Shown one piece after another: positions 6,956-14,281 of a stretch of 26,602 bases of DNA (positions within the stretch are counted from its first letter, which is position 1; every line of letters begins with the position of its first letter). This stretch comes from a virus: IMG/VR virus record IMGVR_UViG_3300005600_000713, positions 1-26,602 of that record, one strand, 5' to 3'. Under the pieces are notes generated by a model, which was given only the letters and a program-made list of their open reading frames with translations, did not search any database and was not told where the DNA came from. Made by a program: the position numbers and the translations under genes.

Positions 6956-8086
6956 ATGCCTTATTATCACGGTATCAAGGTCACGGAAATCAACGAAGGC
7001 GCGCGCGCCATCACCGCTGTCGCCTCTAGCGTCATCGGCCTTGTCGCTATCGCTGCCGATGCGGACGCCGAAGCATTCCCACTCAACGAGCCTGTTCTGA
7101 TAAGCGATGTGAGCGCGGCTATTGGCGATGCGGGAAGCGACGGCACGCTGGCGAAAAGCCTCAGCGCGATCAATGACCAGTGCAGCCCCATTGTCGTGGC
7201 CGTGCGCGTCGCGGAAGGCGCGGACGCGGCGGAGACAGATGCCAACATCATCGGCACGACCACGGCGGAAGGCGAGCTTACCGGCTTGCAGGCGCTGCTC
7301 GGCGCGGAATCGAAGCTGGGTGTGCGCCCGCGCATCCTTGGCGTGCCGGGCTATGACAGCCTTGCCGTCGCAGCGGAGCTGCCTGTCATTGCGCAGAAGC
7401 TGCGCGGCTTCGCTTATGTCAGTGCTGTTGGAGATACTGTCGAGCAGGTCACGACCTATCGCGGTAATTTCGCTGCTCGCGAAATGATGCTCATCTGGCC
7501 GGAGTTTACGGATTTTACCGGCAGCGCTGTCGCGCGCGCCATGGGCCTGCGCGCCAAGATCGACAGCGAAACGGGCTGGCACAAGACGCTCTCCAATGTT
7601 CCGGTCAATGGCGTGACGGGCATCAGCAAGGCGGTGCCATTTGATATGATCGCGGGCGAGAATGCTGCATCGCTGCTCAATGATGGCGATGTTACGACGC
7701 TGATCCGTGCGAAAGGCTTTCGTTTCTGGGGCAATCGCACCTGTTCTGGCGAGCCACTTTTCGCCTTCGAGACGGCGGCGCGCACGGCGCAGATTTTGCA
7801 AGATACCATCGCGGAAGGGCTGATATGGGCTATAGACAAGCCGATCCTGCCCGCACTGATCACCGATATTCTTGAAACGGTGAACGCCGCTTTTCGCCGC
7901 ATGCAGGCGCAAGGGCGCATCATCGGCGCGCGCGCCTGGTTTAATCCTTCGGCCAACAGCGCTGTCGATCTTGCGGCAGGGCGCATCACGATTGATTATG
8001 AATATACGCCGGTCGCGCCAGCGGAAAATATCAACCTGAACCAGCGTATCACCGACAAATTCTATGCTGAGCTGCTCGCAGCTTAA
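6956..8086 (+). CDS. FI: Tail sheath protein (P2 gpFI family)
   Basis: Contractile sheath subunit, 376 aa, slightly shorter than P2 FI (about 396). It starts with YYHGIKVTEINEGARAI and contains the standard blocks SSVIGLVAIA, FPLNEPVLI, RILGVPGYDS, IWPEFTDF and the C-terminal NPSANSAVDLAAGRITIDYEYTPVAPAENI. The last block provides the extended arm that interlocks subunits. AAAGGA lies 9 nt ahead of the ATG. It is followed after 43 nt by the tube gene, the usual pairing of highly expressed tail-shaft genes. Confidence 0.96.
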   Translation: MPYYHGIKVTEINEGARAITAVASSVIGLVAIAADADAEAFPLNEPVLISDVSAAIGDAGSDGTLAKSLSAINDQCSPIVVAVRVAEGADAAETDANIIGTTTAEGELTGLQALLGAESKLGVRPRILGVPGYDSLAVAAELPVIAQKLRGFAYVSAVGDTVEQVTTYRGNFAAREMMLIWPEFTDFTGSAVARAMGLRAKIDSETGWHKTLSNVPVNGVTGISKAVPFDMIAGENAASLLNDGDVTTLIRAKGFRFWGNRTCSGEPLFAFETAARTAQILQDTIAEGLIWAIDKPILPALITDILETVNAAFRRMQAQGRIIGARAWFNPSANSAVDLAAGRITIDYEYTPVAPAENINLNQRITDKFYAELLAA

Positions 8087-8129
8087 GGCGCTGTGATCTA
8101 CTCGATTCCTATTATTTCGGAGACATGAA

Positions 8130-8639
8130 ATGGCCCTGCCCTCCAAGCTGAAAAATATGAACCTGTTCAATGATGGCCAAAGCTATCTTGGCCAGATTCC
8201 CGAAGTCACCGTTCCCAAGCTCGCACGAAAGCTGGAAGGCTATCGCGGTGGCGGCATGGACGCTGAAATCATGGTTGATCTGGGCGGGGAGGTGCTGGAA
8301 TTTGAATGGAAGCCGGGCGGCTTTATTGACACGGCTTTCACCCAATTCGGCGCGCCGACGCATGATGCCATCGGCCTGCGCTGGGTCGGGGCCTATCAGG
8401 ATGACAGCACAGCGACCATCAAGGCCGTTGAAGTCAGCGTGCGCGGGCGGCATCAGGAAATCGACCCCGGCAGCTCTAAGCCCGGCGACGATACGGAAAT
8501 GACCGTGAAAAGCGTATGCAGCTATTACAAGCTGACCGTTGATGGTCGTGTGCTGATCGAAATCGACATCATGAACATGGTGCATATCGTCAATGGCACG
8601 GACATACTCGCCGCACAGCGCGCCGCCATAGGCATCTGA
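8130..8639 (+). CDS. FII: Tail tube protein (P2 gpFII family)
   Basis: Inner tube subunit, 169 aa, a typical length. It begins MALPSKLKNMNLFNDGQSYLG and shows the family pattern PKLARKLEGYRGGGMDAE, EFEWKPGGF and a C-terminal beta segment ending VDGRVLIEIDIMNMVHIVNG. GGAGA precedes the ATG. The 86-nt region between its stop and E carries a strong predicted RNA structure (see 8655-8713). Confidence 0.96.
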   Translation: MALPSKLKNMNLFNDGQSYLGQIPEVTVPKLARKLEGYRGGGMDAEIMVDLGGEVLEFEWKPGGFIDTAFTQFGAPTHDAIGLRWVGAYQDDSTATIKAVEVSVRGRHQEIDPGSSKPGDDTEMTVKSVCSYYKLTVDGRVLIEIDIMNMVHIVNGTDILAAQRAAIGI

Positions 8640-8654
8640 GCCGTTTTCAAGAAC

Positions 8655-8713
8655 TTCGTCCCGGCCTGAAATTGAGCGTACAGGCCGGGGCGGAGACCAC
8701 GCTCAACGCTCAA
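8655..8713 (+). promoter_or_regulatory. Predicted RNA hairpin / pseudoknot in the FII-E leader
   Basis: TTCGTCCCGGCCTG (8655-8668) pairs with CAGGCCGGGGCGGA (8681-8694) over 14 bp with two G-U pairs. The 12-nt loop contains TTGAGCGT (8672-8679). Its perfect complement ACGCTCAA follows twice, at 8699-8706 and 8706-8713, the second copy abutting the Shine-Dalgarno of gene E. The loop could therefore pair with the E ribosome-binding region as a pseudoknot or as an alternative fold. There is no T tract, so it is not a standard terminator. It may set the ratio of tube to chaperone protein. Confidence 0.55.
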
Positions 8714-8725
8714 AAAGGAAACCCC

Positions 8726-9082
8726 ATGACCGATAAAAGCCCGGAACAGATGTCAGAACAGGCAGAAGAAACCCCTAAGCGCAAAATGTCCGACCCGATA
8801 CCGCTCAGCGAGCCTATTGTGCGCGGGGAGACGAAAATCACGGAAATCACGTTGCGGAAGCCTAACAGCGGCGAGCTGCGCGGGCTTTCCATTCAGGAGT
8901 TGATGAACGCGCGAGTTAGTGCCACGCTCGACCTCATTCCGCGCATAGCCTTACCCCAGATCACGCAGAATGAGGCGGATAATCTACCGCCTGAAGATTT
9001 GGCGTCATGCTCGGGAGCCATCATCGATTTTTTTCTGACGGCGACGGACCGCAAGCAGATGCAACGGATATTGAACGCCTGA
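8726..9082 (+). CDS. E: Tail assembly protein E (tape-measure chaperone, 0-frame product)
   Basis: A 118-aa protein translated from the ATG at 8726 (AAGGAA upstream). It is the counterpart of P2 gpE, which binds the tape measure during tail assembly. The N-terminus is acidic and disordered; the core ITLRKPNSGELRGLSIQEL is followed by a helix and SGAIIDFFLTATDRKQMQRILNA. The DFF codons form the slippery run used to make the E-E' extended product. An in-frame extension to 8672 lies within the leader hairpin and is not supported. Confidence 0.92.
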   Translation: MTDKSPEQMSEQAEETPKRKMSDPIPLSEPIVRGETKITEITLRKPNSGELRGLSIQELMNARVSATLDLIPRIALPQITQNEADNLPPEDLASCSGAIIDFFLTATDRKQMQRILNA

Positions 9083-9210
9083 TTGCCGATGTCGCTTTCA
9101 TCTTCCACTGGCCGCTGTCGGAATGCCAGTCCATGGAAGTTGCCGAACTGATGATGTGGCGTGAACTGGCCGTCGAGCGCTTCAACCATGCCTATGGATC
9201 GAAGGAATGA
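9007..9210 (+). CDS. E': E' extension made by -1 frameshift from gene E
   Basis: This frame, -1 relative to E, supplies the C-terminal part of the longer E-E' chaperone. A shift at the T7 run would join the first 103 codons of E to 58 codons read from 9034, giving about 161 aa. The sequence downstream, SDGDGPQADATDIERLIADVAF followed by FHWPLSECQSMEVAELMMWREL, is the conserved E' motif (WPLSE...M...EL) in P2-like phages. Its stop overlaps the tape-measure start in an ATGA. The ATG at 9007 is only the edge of the open frame and probably not used. Confidence 0.88.
   Translation: MLGSHHRFFSDGDGPQADATDIERLIADVAFIFHWPLSECQSMEVAELMMWRELAVERFNHAYGSKE
9028..9034 (+). other. -1 ribosomal frameshift site (T TTT TTT)
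   Basis: Seven consecutive T bases lie in the E frame as gaT-TTT-TTT, an ideal slippery heptamer. The downstream -1 frame encodes conserved E' sequence up to the tape-measure start. P2 and many other tailed phages use such a shift at this place, so function is very likely even without an obvious downstream stimulator. Confidence 0.88.
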
Positions 9211-11417
9211 ACAAGAAACTCCGCCTTGTCGTGAGCTTCGCTTCCTCGGACAAATTGTCCGGCCCGCTTAAGAAGATCGTCGGTCTGGGCGAGAGCGGCA
9301 GCCAGAAACTGGCCGCGATGAAGAAAGAGGCGCGGGGTCTTGAGAAAGAGCTGAGGGACGTCAGCGCCGAAATTCCGAAGACGTCCGGCAATGTCACCCA
9401 TCTTTTGAACCGCGAACGCGACTTGCGGGGACAGATCGAACGCACGAACCGAGAGATGGAAAAGCAGGTCGGGTTACTCAAGCGCCAAGCGCAGGCCAAG
9501 GCCATACAGCAGCGCGGCGAGGATCTGCGATCTTCTGGCACCGGGAACATCATAACCGGCGTAGCGATGGCCGCGCCCGGCGTGCTCGCTGCGAAACAGG
9601 CGATGACTTTCGAAGGCGCGATGGCAGATGTACGCAAAGTCGTCAATTTCGAAACGCCTCAGCAATTCCGCCAGATGGGCGACGACATTCAGGAGATGTC
9701 GACGAAAATTCCCATAGCGGCGGAAGGCTTGGCGCAGATCGTCGCCGCAGCCGGTCGAGCGGGAATCGCGCGACGTGAGTTGCTCACCTTCGCGCAGGAT
9801 GCCGCGCAGATGGGGATCGCCTTAGACACTACGGCGGAGGACGCAGGGGCAATGATGGCGAAATGGCGCACCGCCTTCGGTATGGGCCAGGACGATGTTC
9901 GCTCACTGGCCGACAAGATCAACGCACTCACTAACACCTATGGCGGAAATGTCGGCGCGGTTGCTGGTATAACCACCCGGATAGGGGCGCTCGGCAAGGT
10001 CGCTGGCCTCGCCGCGCCCGAGATCGCGGCGATGGGCCAGCTCATGAATGCGGTCGGTGTAGAGGAGGAAATAGCCGCGACCGGCATCAAGAACATGATG
10101 CTGGCTATGACAAAGGGCGAAGCAGCCACTAAGAAGCAACAGAAGGCATTCGCGGCGCTCGGCCTGGATGCTTCCAATGTAGCGGAGGCCATGCAGAAGG
10201 ACGCGGCCGGCGCGATATCGGACCTGCTGCAGCGCATACGCACTTTACCGAAAGCACGGCAGGCAAGCATGCTGACCCAGCTTTTCGGCTCCGAAAGTGT
10301 TGCAGCTATTGCGCCTTTGCTCGCCAGCTATGACAAGCTGCAGAAAAATTTCGCGCTGGTCGGCGACAAGGCCCAATATGCAGGATCGATGCAGCGGGAA
10401 TATCTGGCGCGCATCGCCACGACTGAAGGCGCGGTTGGGCTGGCGACAAATGCACTCAAGGCCGTCAACATCACGCTCGGCACTCAATTGCTGCCGACAA
10501 TCACCGCCGCATCGGAAAAGGTAGTCGTCATCGCCAATGCCGTGCGCGGATGGGCCAATGCCAATCCCAAACTCGCCAAGGGACTGCTGATGACATGGAC
10601 GGCGGTTTCCGGATTAGTTATTGGCATGGGCGCGCTGAAATTCGCCTTCGGCCTGCTGCTCGGTCCATTCGGCAAGACATTCGGGCTAGTCGTTACGCAT
10701 GGCCCGAAAATCATATCCCTGTTCATGGGCATGCGCACCGCCGCAATGTTTCTCGCGCGCAGCGTTGTTCAGGCGGGCGCGATGATGTTGGCCAACCCAG
10801 TCGTCGCCGTCATCGTCGGTATTGTCGCTGCCCTCGGCTTAGCCGGTTACATGATCTATAAGCATTGGGACACGATAAAGACCGGGTTCAGGGCGGGAAT
10901 CGCGTGGATCAAACAGACACTCACCGGCGTAGCGGGCTGGATGAAGTCGGTCGGCAAGATGATGATGGATGGGCTATTGCTGGCGCTCAATCCCATCAAG
11001 CTGGCGAAGAAACTCGTAGCGATTGCAAAAAGCGGTATTACCGCTTTTAAGAATTTTTTTGGAATACAATCGCCGTCCCGGCTGATGATGGGCATGGGCC
11101 TTTATATCACCGATGGCCTAGCAGGTGGCATAGACAGGGGCAAAGGCTCTCCCATTCGCGCTGCGCGGTCCATGGCGGCGGGCGTGGCAGGCGCTTCCAT
11201 GACCAGCGCTGCGCTGGCCATGACGCCGGTGGCCGGTGGCACCGGCTTGGGTGGAGCAAGTGGTGGAGCGCGCTTTGGCGCAGTGCATATCACCATAAAT
11301 GCTGCGCCCGGCCAAAGCGCGGTGGACATTGCGCAGGCCGTGCGCAACGAGCTGGAACGCACGGCCAATGCCGCCGCTGCCACGCGCCGCTCTTCGTTCA
11401 GGGATGATGACGCATGA
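9207..11417 (+). CDS. T: Tail tape-measure protein (P2 gpT position)
   Basis: 736 aa, setting tail length. Order: N-terminal charged coiled-coil (about 25-110), then the TP901-type core (about 130-350: MTFEGAMADVRKVVNF, FRQMGDDIQEMSTKIP, AAAGRAGI), then hydrophobic segments near 465-490 and 525-550 (AVIVGIVAALGLAGYMIY). Near residue 616 comes FFGIQSPSRLMMGMG, the standard C-terminal tape-measure motif, followed by an Ala/Gly-rich tail. It is coupled to E' by a 4-nt overlap and followed by U with the same overlap. The FF codons are again T TTT TTT, but the conserved motif continues in frame, so no shift is needed. Confidence 0.96.
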   Translation: MNKKLRLVVSFASSDKLSGPLKKIVGLGESGSQKLAAMKKEARGLEKELRDVSAEIPKTSGNVTHLLNRERDLRGQIERTNREMEKQVGLLKRQAQAKAIQQRGEDLRSSGTGNIITGVAMAAPGVLAAKQAMTFEGAMADVRKVVNFETPQQFRQMGDDIQEMSTKIPIAAEGLAQIVAAAGRAGIARRELLTFAQDAAQMGIALDTTAEDAGAMMAKWRTAFGMGQDDVRSLADKINALTNTYGGNVGAVAGITTRIGALGKVAGLAAPEIAAMGQLMNAVGVEEEIAATGIKNMMLAMTKGEAATKKQQKAFAALGLDASNVAEAMQKDAAGAISDLLQRIRTLPKARQASMLTQLFGSESVAAIAPLLASYDKLQKNFALVGDKAQYAGSMQREYLARIATTEGAVGLATNALKAVNITLGTQLLPTITAASEKVVVIANAVRGWANANPKLAKGLLMTWTAVSGLVIGMGALKFAFGLLLGPFGKTFGLVVTHGPKIISLFMGMRTAAMFLARSVVQAGAMMLANPVVAVIVGIVAALGLAGYMIYKHWDTIKTGFRAGIAWIKQTLTGVAGWMKSVGKMMMDGLLLALNPIKLAKKLVAIAKSGITAFKNFFGIQSPSRLMMGMGLYITDGLAGGIDRGKGSPIRAARSMAAGVAGASMTSAALAMTPVAGGTGLGGASGGARFGAVHITINAAPGQSAVDIAQAVRNELERTANAAAATRRSSFRDDDA

Positions 11418-11791
11418 TGCTGGCGCTGGATATGTTCGCCTTTGAGATAGGCACCCTGCCCTATCAGGAGCTGGCGCGCGACTGGTCATGGCGGCATGGC
11501 CAGTCCGAGCGCTATGGTGCGCTGCCCGCCAGCCAATATGTCGGGCCGGGGGCTGAGAAAATATCGCTGAGCGGCGCGCTGATTCCCGGCGAAGGCATAG
11601 GCCGCTACAGCGCGATAGAGACAATCCGTGAGCTGGCCGATACCGGCGATGCCTACCCGCTGGTTTCCGGCACGGGCGAAGTCTTTGGCGACTATATCAT
11701 CCGGTCATTGAAGCTCACGCAAACGCTGTTTTTCGTGGACGGTTTAGCGCGCAAGAGTGATTTTTCGCTGGAGCTGGAACGCGCGGCATGA
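11414..11791 (+). CDS. U: Tail protein U (P2 gpU family)
   Basis: A 125-aa tail-terminus protein. Signatures: MFAFEIGTLPYQELARDWSWRH, RYGALPASQYVGPGAEKISLSG and the GxYVIxSL-like GDYIIRSLKLTQTLFFVDGLARKSDFSLEL. This is the normal family length. Start and stop overlap T and D by four bases each, so the T-U-D block is translated as one coupled unit, the same order as P2. Confidence 0.95.
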   Translation: MMLALDMFAFEIGTLPYQELARDWSWRHGQSERYGALPASQYVGPGAEKISLSGALIPGEGIGRYSAIETIRELADTGDAYPLVSGTGEVFGDYIIRSLKLTQTLFFVDGLARKSDFSLELERAA

Positions 11792-12804
11792 GCGGCTATC
11801 AGCATGCGATAGCGGCATGGAAGGTGGCGCTGGATGGCAAAGATTTGACCGAGGCCATGGCCCCGCGCCTGATTTCGCTCTCGATCAGTGAAAAGCGCGG
11901 CGACGAGGCCGACCAGCTTGACATCATGTTGCATGATAGCGACGGCGGGCTGGAGATACCCGCCAGCGGCGCTGTGCTGAAAGTAGAGCTGGGCTGGAAG
12001 CAGGGCAGCGGCCTGCCCACGGGCCTTATCGACAAGGGCAGCTACAAGGTGGACGAGGCGCAGTGGCGCGGCCCGCCCGATCAGGTGACCGTGCGCGCGC
12101 GCTCAGCGGATTTGACGGATGCTTTCCGGGTCCGGCGCGAGCGCTCGTTCGTAGGCAAAACCGTGAATGAGATCGTCTCTGCCATTGCGAGCGACAATGG
12201 CCTGAAACCGAGCATCGAAGAGGCGCTGGGCGCAAAGATGGTGCCTGCGCTGGGCAGCGGCGCGAAGAGCGATGCCGCGTTGCTGCGCCTTCTGGGCAAG
12301 CGCTTTGATGCGGTGGCGACCGTGAAAGCAGGGACGCTGATTTTCGCGCCGGTCGGCTCCGGCAAGACAGCGAGCGGCAAGGCGCTGCCTGTCGAGACGA
12401 TTGACCGCAATCAGACAGTCAGCATCACCTATGAGCGCATCGAGCGGGTGAAGCATGACGGCGTTGAGGCACGTTGGCACGACACATCAACAGGCGAGCG
12501 CAAGGCATTGATTTCCGGCAAGACTGGTGACGGAAAGCCCAAAAGGCTGCGCAAGGTCTATGCCAGCGAGGCCGACGCGCGCCATGCCGCCGAGGCCGAA
12601 GCAAAACGCATAGGCCGCGCCAAAGCGAAAGCCACGATAGAGATGGCCTATGGCCGCCCGGATATATTCCCCGAACGCCCGATCAGGCTGACCGGCGTGA
12701 AAGACGAAATCGCGGCGCAGGACTGGATTGTCGCGGAATGCGAGCACCGCATGGACGCCAGTGGCGGGATGATGAGCAAGCTTATGCTGGAAGCGGCGAA
12801 GTAG
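11788..12804 (+). CDS. D: Tail hub protein D (P2 gpD family late control protein)
   Basis: A 338-aa baseplate hub component, homologous to the T4 gp27 fold, that connects tube and spike. Signatures are LISLSISEKRGDEADQLDIMLHD, LKVELGWKQG and PPDQVTVRARSADL, with the later DRNQTVSITYERIERVKHDGVEARWHD and GRPDIFPERPIRLTGVKDEI. It is the last gene of the tail operon; no clear terminator follows before the brn locus 68 nt downstream. In P2, ogr comes next; here ogr is far away in the early operon. Confidence 0.95.
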   Translation: MSGYQHAIAAWKVALDGKDLTEAMAPRLISLSISEKRGDEADQLDIMLHDSDGGLEIPASGAVLKVELGWKQGSGLPTGLIDKGSYKVDEAQWRGPPDQVTVRARSADLTDAFRVRRERSFVGKTVNEIVSAIASDNGLKPSIEEALGAKMVPALGSGAKSDAALLRLLGKRFDAVATVKAGTLIFAPVGSGKTASGKALPVETIDRNQTVSITYERIERVKHDGVEARWHDTSTGERKALISGKTGDGKPKRLRKVYASEADARHAAEAEAKRIGRAKAKATIEMAYGRPDIFPERPIRLTGVKDEIAAQDWIVAECEHRMDASGGMMSKLMLEAAK

Positions 12805-12818
12805 CGCAAATATTCTTA

Positions 12819-12866
12819 TTGTATGTACGATTTAACTTGTATTGCATCACTGAATCGTGCATACAA
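12819..12866. promoter_or_regulatory. Inverted-repeat operator upstream of brnT
   Basis: TTGTATGTACGA (12819-12830) faces TCGTGCATACAA (12855-12866), complementary at 11 of 12 positions with a 24-nt gap. A third half-site-like TTGTATTGCATC (12838-12849) lies between them in direct orientation to the first. BrnA antitoxins are known to repress their own operon, so this is the likely BrnA or BrnTA operator. A -35-like TTATTG (12816-12821) and a weak -10-like TGTATT (12839-12844), 17 nt apart, would put the promoter inside it. Confidence 0.65.
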
Positions 12867-12871
12867 TCTGC

Positions 12872-13120
12872 ATGGATATTGAGTTTGATCCCAAGAAAAA
12901 TGCGCTGAATATCGAAAAGCACGGTATCTCTCTGGCACGCGCGGTCGAGCTTGAAGACGCCATTTATATTGAAGACGAGCGCTATGATGAACCGCGCTTC
13001 CGTATATACGGCCTGATTGACGGCCTGCCCCATTGCGCGGCTGTCACGATCCGTAATGGCAAGGTGCGGGTCATCAATCTGCGCAGAGCACATAGAAAGG
13101 AGTATAAGCGACATGTCTGA
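12872..13120 (+). CDS. brnT: BrnT-family toxin (ribonuclease-like)
   Basis: An 82-aa toxin of the type II BrnT family (RelE-like fold, cleaves RNA). The family pattern is clear: MDIEFDPKKNALNIEKHGISLARAVELE, then YIEDERYDEPRFRIYGLIDG, then VTIRNGKVRVINLRRAHRKEYKR, matching the usual F-x-W/F-D-P-x-K-x-x-x-N-x-x-K-H-G-I and R-x-I-x-x-R-x-A-x-R-x-E motifs. The ATG at 12872 is preferred over the GTG at 12857, which lies inside the inverted repeat. It overlaps brnA by eight bases, toxin first, the normal order for this family. Expected to be bound and neutralised by BrnA. Confidence 0.9.
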   Translation: MDIEFDPKKNALNIEKHGISLARAVELEDAIYIEDERYDEPRFRIYGLIDGLPHCAAVTIRNGKVRVINLRRAHRKEYKRHV

Positions 13121-13367
13121 CAAACCCGTTATATTTGACGATGACAACCCGGAATGGACCGAAGAGGATTTTGCGCGCGCCAAGCCGGTTTCCGAGCATC
13201 CCCTGCTGGCGAAAGCCTTCCCCCGCTCACGAGGGCCACAAAAGCAGCCGACCAAAGAACGGATCACGATCCGTCTAGATGCGGAGCTGGTCGAAACCCT
13301 GCGCGCCACCGGCAAGGGCTGGCAGGGCCGCGTAAATGCTATATTGCGGCGGGAAATGCTGGGCTAA
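13113..13367 (+). CDS. brnA: BrnA-family antitoxin
   Basis: An 84-aa partner of BrnT. It starts at the ATG at 13113 with AAAGGAG upstream. The N-terminal half is acidic (DDDNPEWTEEDFARAKP) and wraps the toxin in known BrnTA structures; the C-terminal KERITIRLDAELVETLRATGKGWQGRVNAILRREM is a ribbon-helix-helix DNA-binding domain. Both functional halves are intact. It probably represses the operon through the inverted repeat at 12819-12866. Confidence 0.9.
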   Translation: MSDKPVIFDDDNPEWTEEDFARAKPVSEHPLLAKAFPRSRGPQKQPTKERITIRLDAELVETLRATGKGWQGRVNAILRREMLG

Positions 13368-13379
13368 GTGGAGGCGATT

Positions 13380-13712
13380 ATGCAGAAGAGCGAAGCAGAT
13401 ATAATAAGAGAGCTATGCGATCCGGCAAATAATGGCGCTGGCGGCATCGTTGATGGTTCCTATAGCGTGCTATGCGAAGGATATATCGAGCATAGCACAG
13501 GCCATAGTGGATTGGACAAACGCATGCTGATTGACGCCATCAAGGGCAGCTCGCCCAAGGTGGAACTGATTGGCAATTTTGAGCAGCGCGGTCTTGGTAC
13601 GTTCAATGGCTCGCATTGTGAATGGAATTGGCAGGATGCCAGCCTCAAAGAGCTGGATGAATGGGAACTGCGCGGCATTTATTCGATATTACGGGATGAT
13701 GGCTGGCGTTAA
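13380..13712 (+). CDS. Unknown protein downstream of brnTA, 110 aa
   Basis: Starts at the ATG at 13380 with GGAGG 6 nt upstream, 12 nt after brnA, so it is probably in the same transcript. The protein is acidic and soluble, with no membrane segment. It contains GGIVDGSYSVLCEGYIEHSTGHSG, a KVELIGNFEQRGLG stretch and a C-terminal ELDEWELRGIYSILRDDGW. I recognise no family. Its place in an accessory locus between late and lysogeny genes, where temperate phages keep morons, makes a host-benefit or superinfection role possible, but this is position-based only. Its stop lies 2 nt from the end of the convergent gene. Confidence 0.75.
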   Translation: MQKSEADIIRELCDPANNGAGGIVDGSYSVLCEGYIEHSTGHSGLDKRMLIDAIKGSSPKVELIGNFEQRGLGTFNGSHCEWNWQDASLKELDEWELRGIYSILRDDGWR

Positions 13713-13714
13713 AT

Positions 13715-14281
13715 TCACGCTACAACAGTCCAATTACTGATGCGCTCCTTGCGAAAGGTGCGTTCAGCCTGCTTTGCGATATCGAAGCCGACGATCTTGT
13801 AGCCCTTATCCTCCCAATTCGATATTTCTCGCTTAGTCGCGGTGCCATAGGCATCCACATAATCGAACCGGGCGCGCGGGCCGTCAGGAATGAATTCCAA
13901 CCCCTCCTCATAATGGCCCGCCTTCTCATCCAATTCGCGGTTCATCGCCCATTCTAACCGCCAGCGCGTGGCCTCCAATGCTTCTTCCGCTTCACTCAAT
14001 TTCATGTCGTGAAGATAGCGCGCGTCTTCGCCTGTCGGCCTGTCTGCGCGCATGATAGAGAGCATATCTCTGATGTAATAATGCTCCGATCTCACCGTTG
14101 CACGATAGGATTCAAGAGATATTTCTCCATCACGATAGCGGCGGAATTCCTTTTCGAGACCTTCCTCCAATTCGCGCAAATCGATCTTCTTGGCGCCATC
14201 AGAGAGGATGGCTCTCACTAGCACAAAGCCGACAAGGAGCAGAGCCGCCGCGATGACCAAAATAACCAGCATGGCTCTCAC
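13715..14281 (-). CDS. Membrane-anchored protein with WYL-like C-terminal domain, 188 aa
   Basis: One N-terminal membrane helix (residues 4-24, MLVILVIAAALLLVGFVLV), then a charged helical stalk (about 35-125), then a compact C-terminal domain (about 137-185). The domain contains ARFDYVDAYGTATKREI, GYKIVGFD and ERTFRKERI. That order, an aromatic-Y-x-D-x-x-G-x-x-x-x-R strand followed by R-T-F-R-x-x-R-I, looks like a small WYL-type ligand-sensing barrel; this is by eye and not certain. Its start overlaps the CI stop (ATGA), so it is co-expressed with the repressor in the lysogen. That suggests a lysogeny role such as superinfection exclusion or signal input. No TM-WYL phage protein of this layout is known to me. 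Confidence 0.75.
   Translation of the reverse strand: MRAMLVILVIAAALLLVGFVLVRAILSDGAKKIDLRELEEGLEKEFRRYRDGEISLESYRATVRSEHYYIRDMLSIMRADRPTGEDARYLHDMKLSEAEEALEATRWRLEWAMNRELDEKAGHYEEGLEFIPDGPRARFDYVDAYGTATKREISNWEDKGYKIVGFDIAKQAERTFRKERISNWTVVA

Noticed and set aside
6566-8170. 534-codon open frame on the minus strand
   Set aside because: It is antisense to gene W and the sheath gene, has no family resemblance, and arises from GC-biased codon use of the sense genes.
11054-11060. Second T TTT TTT run, in the tape-measure gene, as a frameshift site
   Set aside because: The conserved FFGIQSPSRL motif and downstream sequence continue in the zero frame; the alternative frame gives no conserved product.
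12862-12867. TACAAT as -10 box for brnT
   Set aside because: It lies only 4 nt before the ATG at 12872, so transcription would start inside the gene; an upstream promoter within the inverted repeat is more plausible.
13713-13714. Terminator between convergent genes at 13712 and 13715
   Set aside because: The stop codons are only 2 nt apart and no hairpin with a T tract is seen around them.
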